From Legionella israelensis (lineage in GTDB: Bacteria; Pseudomonadota; Gammaproteobacteria; Legionellales; Legionellaceae): a DNA stretch of 64,000 bases. The position numbers and the translations under genes were made by a program. Numbering within the stretch: the first letter of the stretch is position 1; each line of letters opens with the position of its first letter. The stretch is taken from the NCBI RefSeq assembly GCF_004571175.1, contig NZ_CP038273.1:1488001-1552000 (forward strand), given 5' to 3'. This document shows, in pieces, positions 57,690-64,000 of the stretch. The notes beneath the pieces are model-generated. The model saw nothing but the letters and a program-made list of their open reading frames with translations. It ran no database searches and was not told the origin of the DNA.

Positions 57690-59035
57690 GTACGGGTTCA
57701 GGGCGATTTCATCAAAGTTCAAAAATCAAACGATAAGAGTATCTCAACTGTAGAAGAGAGAGTTGATTTATCTGGCAAATTAAAATAGAAAGTGTTAATA
57801 ATCAGGCACCTACGTTGACCGACGTAGATTATAAAAATCTTAAGAAGGAGCCTGATTGTGTTAGAAAGTACGCGTAAATTTGGAAAAAATCAATATTTGT
57901 TTCATTGTTTTCTGTCCATCCGCGATCCACGAGTTGGAGGTCGTTGCACGTATTCACTTTTAACGATACTGATTATTGTTTTATGCGGATTAATATGTGG
58001 CTGTGACAGTTGGAAAGCCATGGAGATTTTTGCCAGGTCGCGCAAGCGATGGTTAAGCCAATTTATTGACGTCAGTGAAGGTTTGCCAAGCCATCACACA
58101 TTGGCACGGGTATTTTCTCTGATTGACCCTTTAGAATTTGAGCGTTGTTTAAGTTCATGGATAGAAGGAATCAGTCAATTTTTTATGGATGAGCTGATTG
58201 CGATTGATGGTAAGACGAGTCGCGGCTCCTCTTATCAAAGGGGCCATAAGAAGGCGACCCATCTGGTGAATGCTTACTCCCCACGCTTATCCGCGACGCT
58301 TGGAAGCACGGTTACACCTGACAAGTCTAATGAAATAAAGGGGATACCTGTACTACTAAAAGCACTCAATATCAAAGATAAAGTAATAACGATTGATGCA
58401 ATGGGAACGCAAAAGGGAATTGCCAATTTAATACGTCTCAAACAAGCTCATTATGTGCTTGCTTTAAAAAAGAATCATAAACGCATGCACCGGAAAGTGG
58501 ATAACCTCTTTCAAAAAGCGGACTCCCTAAATTACAAAGCCATGGTTTTCCAACAGAAAGACACCAATAATTATGACCACAGCCGTTTTGAAGAAAGAAC
58601 ATACACCGTATTACCAGCCATGTACCTTCCTTCCTGCGGTCAACAATGGAAAGATTTAAGCGCCTATATCCGTGTGCAATCCACGCGGCATCTACCCACA
58701 GGAGACATTGAAACGGCTACACGTTACTACATGACATCCCTGCCTTATAAAAAACACAACTTAATGCGTCAGGCGATTCGCGACCATTGGAAAATAGAAA
58801 ATGGCTTACACTATAAGTTGGATGTCGGTATGAACGAAGATCAATGCCCCATATATCGCGGCTATGCAGATAGAAATTTGAGCATTATGCGTAAAATAGT
58901 CCTTAAATTATTAACCCAAGATACTTCAAACCAAGATGGCATTGCTTTAAAACGAATGAAAGCTGCCCTTTCTACTCAATATTTGAAAAAAGTGATTGGA
59001 TTTTGAACTTTGATGAAATCGCCCTGGTACGGGTT
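57690..59035 (+). mobile_element. ISAs1-family insertion sequence, 1,328 bp, complete
   Basis: Element 57699-59026 with perfect 26-bp inverted repeats beginning CAGGGCGATTTCATC at each end (57699-57724 and 59001-59026), flanked by the 9-bp repeat GTACGGGTT (57690-57698 and 59027-59035). It sits inside the transposase gene of the outer IS. Confidence 0.95.
57858..59006 (+). CDS. ISAs1-family transposase
   Basis: 382 residues, GTG start with AAGAAGGAG ahead. Family marks: FLSIRDPRVGGRCTYSLLTIL at the N-terminus, IAIDGKTSRGSSYQ (first catalytic Asp), VITIDAMGTQKGIANLI (second Asp) and RDHWKIENGLHYKLDVGMNED (Glu). The frame is intact and ends within the right inverted repeat, so it should be active. 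Confidence 0.94.
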   Translation: MLESTRKFGKNQYLFHCFLSIRDPRVGGRCTYSLLTILIIVLCGLICGCDSWKAMEIFARSRKRWLSQFIDVSEGLPSHHTLARVFSLIDPLEFERCLSSWIEGISQFFMDELIAIDGKTSRGSSYQRGHKKATHLVNAYSPRLSATLGSTVTPDKSNEIKGIPVLLKALNIKDKVITIDAMGTQKGIANLIRLKQAHYVLALKKNHKRMHRKVDNLFQKADSLNYKAMVFQQKDTNNYDHSRFEERTYTVLPAMYLPSCGQQWKDLSAYIRVQSTRHLPTGDIETATRYYMTSLPYKKHNLMRQAIRDHWKIENGLHYKLDVGMNEDQCPIYRGYADRNLSIMRKIVLKLLTQDTSNQDGIALKRMKAALSTQYLKKVIGF

Positions 59036-59913
59036 GGAGACTTGTTCAGGCTTGCATTTTGTTTAATTGACTTGTGATACTCTTCAATCCGCCACCGTTT
59101 CTGGTACACTTCATAAAGACGTTCGGCACTGCTGGTCATGTCATTAGAAACGAGATAGAGAACCCCTGTAGAACCATTTTCGTTTTTGAAAATTTTCTTC
59201 AAAAGCCTCACTGGGAAGTCTAATCCCTTGAGATAGACTGTGTGGGCTATGTCCTCTTCAAGCTCTAATTCTCTGACTTTTGTGTACCGTCCGTTGTTGG
59301 CGTCGTTTTTGGATAAAGCTAAGGTTCGATTAGATTTAATCCCAATAATAAACGATTTTTGAAGGTCATTATGGATGTAAGCCATATTGGCCTTCGAGCC
59401 AAACCAATTGTCCGCAAGTACAAAGTCAAACAACACATGATTACTAACCGCTTGTGCGATAAGCTTGCGAAAAAGTTCATTTTTAGTCGTGGATGACTTT
59501 CTGCGAGCTTGCCTTGTTTCAATGTCACAAAAAGCAACGTCTTTTTTGATAACTTCATAACCAACAGGAACACTGAAGTCACCATACCGAACCATGCAGG
59601 TCAGGATATTAATCCCTTTGACCACATCACCTTTAGCATGGGAATAATGCCAACAATTAATTTCATTCTCATCCGTGTAAGGCTTCTCCTCAATCGAGTC
59701 ATCCAATAAAAGAACACCGTCTGATGCTTCACTCTCCCTGACTGACTTCTTGACATAATTCCAGAGCGCTTTGGAACCAAAATCTTGTAGTCGTAAAAAT
59801 CGTGTCACCTTGTCGTGAGCAAATTCACCATCCAACATCTCCGATAAACCTGTAGCTGTTGCATATTTATTCTGGCAAATCAAATAGTCACTATAAATAT
59901 CAAGCATATCCAT
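59027..59913 (-). pseudogene. 5' part of the outer IS transposase gene (DDE type)
   Basis: The frame begins MDMLDIYSDYLICQNKYATA; a first Asp lies in VLLLDDSIEEKPY, a second in FVLADNWFGSK, and the Glu in YQKRWRIEEYHKSIKQN. The last 18 codons of the visible frame (after SPTRT) come from ISAs1, ending at 58972. This is an IS4-like clan transposase; the exact family is not certain. Loss of the native C-terminus probably inactivates it. Confidence 0.85.
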
Positions 59914-59992
59914 TAAATCTTCCTCCCTAAAAATCAGGGATGAAATTTTAATTAAATTTCAGGGAGCAGCAAGGTTTAGTGCGTAACATGAG

Positions 59993-61143
59993 TGATAATG
60001 AAGTAAATGAGCCCTGGCTATTTTTCTTTGCTCTTTATTTTCTATCGAACAATCGATAGCCAGGTTGATTCTTTCTATCGCTCTGGGTTGTTGATGAAGA
60101 CCATGCAAATAATCATCACGCAAATCATCATCTAATATTGCATGGACATCGTACCAGGTATTATCATAGGCAGTACTTCCATTATTATCAACGGAAATAG
60201 CAGCACCTGACTCACGTAAAATCCCATTGATTTGCTCTGCATCTTGCACGGTATCCAGTAAATCGCCTTGCACAACCATGTCGAAGTTCTTACACTCCTC
60301 AATTTGCTCTTCATATTGTATTGCAAGGAAACTTAAATAATCTGAGTAGTTATTTTGTAAAAAATCGCGTAACTCTTGAGATTCAGTGCTTTCCCAATAA
60401 CCTCCACCAATTAAAAACGAAAGGCAGAGGCAATCAAAATTACCGAAGCGGTTTTCAACCAAACCTTGATATTCATAGTATTCTCCAAAGCGAGTATGTC
60501 TTTGTTTACTTTTTTCCATGATACTTGCAGCACTATTTAGAATATCTGGTTGCTCAATATTATCTAAAACATGTTGTATAACTTCAGCAATATTATCCAG
60601 AGTTTTTAATGTTTCTTCGTTATTATAACCGCCTTTTAAATTCAATACGGAAGCTAAACGCTGTTGCAAAGATTCTACTAATTCATTCTCGCTTTTATCC
60701 TTATACCTTCTGAACATATCAGCAAACTGTTCATATAAAAATATGCTGTTTTTTCTATCTTCTGGCAAATCTAACATAAGGTTAAAATTCATTTCTAATT
60801 CATTTAAGCGCGTCTGAAAGAAATTGACCAAATCTGGGGGATAATGATTCTTATTTAATGTTGAATCAGGTTTCACTAATAGTCCTTTAAAAGTCGTCGC
60901 TCCGACATCTTCTTGCTGCATGCCTTGAAAAGGAAACCAGGTGTTTCTGTAACCGGAATTCATCCCACTAGATAAATAAAAAGGTTTATCACCTAACACA
61001 CTGACCCAGCGGATTAACTGTGTGGATTCTTCTATCATTGGAAATATAGGCATAATTTTCTCCAGTTTCTTCTGGATACAATATTTTTTATTAGGTGCCT
61101 TAAGTATAGACTTAATGTGTTTTTTAAGCCCAATAATAGCCAT
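59993..61143 (-). pseudogene. 5' part of the IS-split orphan gene, candidate effector
   Basis: Codons 1-383 of a gene that continues at 57030-57504 after removal of the nested ISs. The visible frame runs on into the IS (CYALNLAAP, stop at 59959). It opens with a basic helix, then YLSSGMNSGYRNTWFPFQG and a helical body (NELVESLQQRLASVLNL, IAEVIQHVLDNIEQ). No domain recognised. The split copy could still express a 394-residue truncated protein. The original product was about 539 residues, cytosolic, unknown. Confidence 0.8.
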
Positions 61144-61179
61144 TCGTTAATCATCCGTTGAATATTTATTGCTTTTCCC

Positions 61180-61196
61180 GCGCAGCTTTGCTGCGC
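61180..61196 (-). terminator. Hairpin between luxR-type gene and orphan gene
   Basis: GCGCAGC-TTT-GCTGCGC, a perfect 7-bp GC-rich stem about 25 bases past the regulator's stop. On the - strand it is followed by GGGAAAAGC, so there is no T-run; a terminator role is possible, not certain. Confidence 0.4.
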
Positions 61197-61221
61197 ATTC
61201 AATAAGAAGAAAACATTGCAA

Positions 61222-62031
61222 CTATGGAGCCTTTAAGAGGTAGTTTAATATTTGCAATTTATTGGATGTATTCGTTTTTTTTCGAATACTGGCAAAATTG
61301 CGTTCAATTGTTCGCGGTGACAAGTCTAGAATATCTGCAGATTCTTTGGTATTGAAACCATGGAAAAGAAGATAAATAATATCTTTTTCCCGAGCGGTAA
61401 AATTGTATCGGGCCAAATCAAAAGGAAGAGAACTAAAATTAAATGCTTCTAAGTTGTTGCGGGATGCTATATTGCCTTTTTCCTTGTAGGCATTTTCTCT
61501 TAATAAATCCTCTTGAAACATCTGTAATTTGGTTTTCAGGTCGGCAGGAAGAATAATGCAATTTTGTTTTTTGAATAAGGGATAGAGTTTCTCATGAATT
61601 TTATGAGATATATTCAATATTTTCGCTTCATTATTCATGACATAATTTATCATATCAAAAGAATGTTTCTTTGAGCCCATTGTTAAGATTGCAGTGTAAT
61701 CACTATGAAAATGAATGATATTAACGAAAGAATAATATCCATGGGATTTTAATAAATGACTCAGTTTTTCCGGAACCTTTGGATCCGCACCTATAACCGA
61801 AGAATAAAATTGATATTTCATTAAGCGCGATTGATATATCGGGGTTTCCACATATAATTTTTTTTCCAAAAAATCCTTAAAGAATTCCTTGTCAGATTCA
61901 AGTTGGAAATAATGCCCCTCATAATCGTAACAATAATATCCCCAATGATCGATCGGTGTTTCTTTAAAATGCTCCTGAAACACATCGTACAACGCATTAG
62001 AATGCATTAACATGTGGTTAAAATTATTCAT
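61222..62031 (-). CDS. LuxR-type transcriptional regulator
   Basis: C-terminal LuxR helix-turn-helix (about 208-266): FTAREKDIIYLLFHGFNTKESADILDLSPRTIERNFASIRKK. The N-terminal 190 residues (VIGADPKVPEKLSHLL, FHSDYTAILTMGSKKHSF) look like a sensory domain but not the acyl-homoserine-lactone fold. 269 residues. It lies directly upstream of the split orphan gene on the same strand and may have controlled it. Ligand unknown. Confidence 0.88.
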   Translation of the reverse strand: MNNFNHMLMHSNALYDVFQEHFKETPIDHWGYYCYDYEGHYFQLESDKEFFKDFLEKKLYVETPIYQSRLMKYQFYSSVIGADPKVPEKLSHLLKSHGYYSFVNIIHFHSDYTAILTMGSKKHSFDMINYVMNNEAKILNISHKIHEKLYPLFKKQNCIILPADLKTKLQMFQEDLLRENAYKEKGNIASRNNLEAFNFSSLPFDLARYNFTAREKDIIYLLFHGFNTKESADILDLSPRTIERNFASIRKKTNTSNKLQILNYLLKAP

Positions 62032-62138
62032 AAAATGACATAATGGCTTAAAAAACTCACATACTCATTAGTATAGTAAAGACAGTTATATTAAGAGAGT
62101 GAAAATAATGTGGTGGCTGCCTCTTATAAAATCTCTAA

Positions 62139-63548
62139 CTCCTTTGGGTCAAGTCCAAAAAGTGCTGTAAATTCCCATTAATTCAGCCTATCAAGTTAGT
62201 ACGTTATTTAGTCAAAGCATTCATCCCTACAACATTAGACTTTCCGGCTTCATTCTCAGCCAGCCAGTCATTAAATTCGTCCATATTAAGATAACGCCTT
62301 GATTGCCACTGCTCGTTTTGTTCAGCTAATAAAGCGCCAATCAGCCGCCATGCAGAATCATCATTAGGAAATATCCTTATCACTCGTTCTCGGCGCCTGA
62401 TTTCCTCGTTAATTCGCTCTTGCATGTTGGTGGTGCGAAGTCGCTTCCTGTATTTCTCCGGCAACGCCATAACTACCATGGCATCGTCAAAAGCCTCCTC
62501 AAGGCAGGTAACTGATTTTGGTGCTTTTTTCTCAAAGGCATCAATAAAATCATCGCGTCTACGCCTGGCTTCTTCCATATCAGGTGCCTGAAAAACAAGC
62601 TTTGCCTTTTCAGCAACATCTTTGCGGTGTCTGACAGAGCAGTGCCCGAGGATGTTGCGCATCAAGTGAACTTGGCATCGTTGCCAGGTTGCACCTTGAA
62701 AGTGCTTTCTAGCCGCTTCCACAAGCCCTGCATGCTGGTCTGACACAACATACATCACGCCTTTTAGCCCACGAGATTTTAGCCATTTAAACGCTTCATC
62801 CCATGTAGCATAGCTCTCAGTGTCACCAATGCGAAGGCCCAGTATTTCACGGTAGCCATCACTTCTGATACCCGAGATGGTCAAGGCTGCTCGAGACACG
62901 ACTCTGTCACCATCACGACACTTGATAAACATCGCATCAACCATGATAAATGGGTAGTTGTCACCATCAAACCGACGCTCGTTGAAGGCTCTGACTCTTG
63001 CATCAAGACCAGAACACAGTTGACTGACGGTTGACTTTGAAAAACTAGCACCGCAAAGTTCTTCAGTAATGTTATTAACTTTTCTGGTTGATACGCCATT
63101 AACAACCATTTCCATCAGAGCCAATACAAAAGCCTGCTCACTGCGTTGATAGCGCTTAAAAATATCGGTAGAAAAAGAGCCATCACGTGTCTGCGGCACT
63201 TGAAGAGTGACTGGTCCCACACGAGTGTATAGTTGTCTTGGACGGTAACCGTTACGATAGCCTATACGTTCACCTGAACGTTCATGCTTGTCTGCTCCCA
63301 GACTTTCTGACACCTGTGCCTCCAATACCTGATTCAATACACCTTCAACAAGCTTTGCGAGCCCATCCTGGCTTGATAAAAGTTCTGGAAGCAATTCCTT
63401 TCCAACTGTAATATTGTAATCCGTCATCGCTAATCTCCTTCGATAGTTATTGTTTTTCACAACTCAATAGTACCGAATTTTAGCGATGACTCCACTCCTA
63501 AAAAGTCAACCTGAATTTACAGCAGTTTACGGACATAACCCTCCTTTG
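62139..63548 (-). mobile_element. IS256-family insertion sequence, 1,394 bp, complete
   Basis: Element 62147-63540 with imperfect inverted repeats: GGTCAAGTCC and GGTTATGTCC at the tips, and a shared GCTGTAAATTC inside. The 8-bp repeat CTCCTTTG flanks both sides (62139-62146 and 63541-63548), as expected for IS256. One transposase gene, apparently complete. Confidence 0.9.
62204..63460 (-). CDS. IS256-family (mutator-type) transposase
   Basis: 418 residues. DDE residues in FIMVDAMFIKCRDG, MYVVSDQHAGLVEA and the helix NMQERINEEIRRRERVIRIFPND; the C/H motif WQRCQVHLMRN typical of this family is present. Intact start and stop. Nearby inverted repeats and an 8-bp duplication support a complete element. 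Confidence 0.95.
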   Translation of the reverse strand: MKNNNYRRRLAMTDYNITVGKELLPELLSSQDGLAKLVEGVLNQVLEAQVSESLGADKHERSGERIGYRNGYRPRQLYTRVGPVTLQVPQTRDGSFSTDIFKRYQRSEQAFVLALMEMVVNGVSTRKVNNITEELCGASFSKSTVSQLCSGLDARVRAFNERRFDGDNYPFIMVDAMFIKCRDGDRVVSRAALTISGIRSDGYREILGLRIGDTESYATWDEAFKWLKSRGLKGVMYVVSDQHAGLVEAARKHFQGATWQRCQVHLMRNILGHCSVRHRKDVAEKAKLVFQAPDMEEARRRRDDFIDAFEKKAPKSVTCLEEAFDDAMVVMALPEKYRKRLRTTNMQERINEEIRRRERVIRIFPNDDSAWRLIGALLAEQNEQWQSRRYLNMDEFNDWLAENEAGKSNVVGMNALTK

Positions 63549-63694
63549 TTTGTTGTCAATTCAATTCAAATTAATACCCCTCAAAATATTTTTATATAAC
63601 TTTCATGTCGCATTTTACCCAAACTTTATAACTAAATAATAATGATTTATGCGTAAAATGATAATTTATAAACCATATTGATCAGAGGAAAACC

Positions 63695-64000
63695 ATGAGA
63701 ATTTTATTGATGCTTAGACAGCAGAGAAGGTATAAAATCCATCAGCAAATCAGACGTCATTATATGAATTTACATCGTAAAAATTCTTATAATAAGGATA
63801 CAGTTAACATAGACTTGGTAAGTTATGATTTTGAAGCATTTCGTCGTGAATTGGACACAAATATTTATTTATCTTCCAATATTTTAAATCAAAAGCATCT
63901 TAAAAGATCGCCTGTAAAAATTGACCTTGCTTTAGGATTGATTACCAAAAATACTATAGAAGCTTTAAAAATAACCTCAGAATCTGAACAAAGAGAAATA
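63695..64000 (+). CDS. 5' part of an uncharacterised protein, cut by the window end
   Basis: Open from an ATG at 63695 (CAGAGGAAAACC ahead, good ribosome site) to the window edge, 102 codons without a stop. The N-terminus is basic (MRILLMLRQQRRYKIHQQIRR), then a mixed segment (YDFEAFRRELDTNIYLSSN). Too short to assign. The IS256 element ends about 150 bases upstream. Confidence 0.55.
   Translation, partial: MRILLMLRQQRRYKIHQQIRRHYMNLHRKNSYNKDTVNIDLVSYDFEAFRRELDTNIYLSSNILNQKHLKRSPVKIDLALGLITKNTIEALKITSESEQREI

Larger units (their letters stand above)
57505..59992 (-). mobile_element. DDE-transposase IS, split by an ISAs1-family element
   Basis: Perfect inverted repeats CTCATGTTACGCAC at 57505-57518 and 59979-59992, flanked by the 6-bp repeat TGATAA (57499-57504 and 59993-59998). 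Without the inner element it would be about 1,151 bp with one transposase gene. Its ends match those of the four MITEs in this window. Confidence 0.92.

Noticed and set aside
58972..59026. Native C-terminus of the outer IS transposase
   Set aside because: These codons lie inside ISAs1; the true end is at 57527-57689.
1..64000. tRNA, rRNA or riboswitch genes
   Set aside because: I read the larger intergenic regions and saw no cloverleaf, conserved T-loop or other recognisable RNA; tRNAscan-SE and Infernal would settle it.

Overview
The window looks like chromosomal DNA of a Legionella-type gammaproteobacterium. The base composition is AT-rich. Among the housekeeping genes are a PagP/Rcp-like lipid A palmitoyltransferase, an IcmL/DotI-like periplasmic protein, a PlaA-type GDSL lipase and repeats with CCGCGG stems of the kind I associate with Legionella intergenic regions. 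Several large lone proteins have eukaryote-facing or toxin-like catalytic motifs, as expected of Dot/Icm effectors. The genus is inferred from gene content; no marker gene or database match was available.

Region by region: (1) 0-7.5 kb: the end of a probable double-GNAT protein, a secreted serine hydrolase, a FabF-like ketosynthase, then lpxD and polA overlapping by 4 bp. (2) 7.5-12.1 kb: a lone receiver protein, a 140-bp MITE, a predicted guanidino-group deiminase, the lemA/M48 protease pair and a tandem intergenic repeat. (3) 12.1-26.2 kb: mostly core genes (uvrA; the rnr-rlmB-rpiA operon; a BON/thioesterase-like pair; a solute-binding protein; coq7) plus a 769-residue coiled-coil membrane protein of unknown role. 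(4) 26.3-27.8 kb: a complete 1,502-bp IS4-family element with an 8-bp target duplication, sitting in a CCGCGG-type repeat. (5) 27.9-42.5 kb: transporters (APC, DMT, TSUP, MarC, RND pump with adaptor), PagP, an Mpo1-like protein, rlmKL-yjgA, an amidohydrolase and a GDSL lipase. (6) 42.7-46.6 kb: a 1,314-residue protein with a YopJ-like His/Glu/Cys core, preceded by a PmrA-box-like direct repeat. (7) 46.7-51.2 kb: small metabolic and stress genes. (8) 51.4-64 kb: an accessory region with a zinc-deaminase-like protein, a P-loop protein, several orphan genes, a LuxR regulator and three transposases.

The clearest structural story is in region 8. One orphan gene (about 539 residues when rejoined) was split by a DDE-transposase IS (6-bp duplication TGATAA), and that IS was later split by an ISAs1-family element (9-bp duplication GTACGGGTT). 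Removing both insertions restores both reading frames exactly. The outer IS has the same termini, CTCATGTTACGC, as four short palindromic elements scattered over the window, so those look like MITEs mobilised by that IS family. Two of the MITEs lie directly against the stop codons of neighbouring genes, and the two full-length copies show a compensatory base-pair change in their stem.

The most interesting biochemistry is in four unlinked effector candidates: the YopJ-like protein, the deiminase-like protein, the HAE/CxxC deaminase-like protein and the coiled-coil membrane protein. I saw no tRNA, rRNA or CRISPR array.
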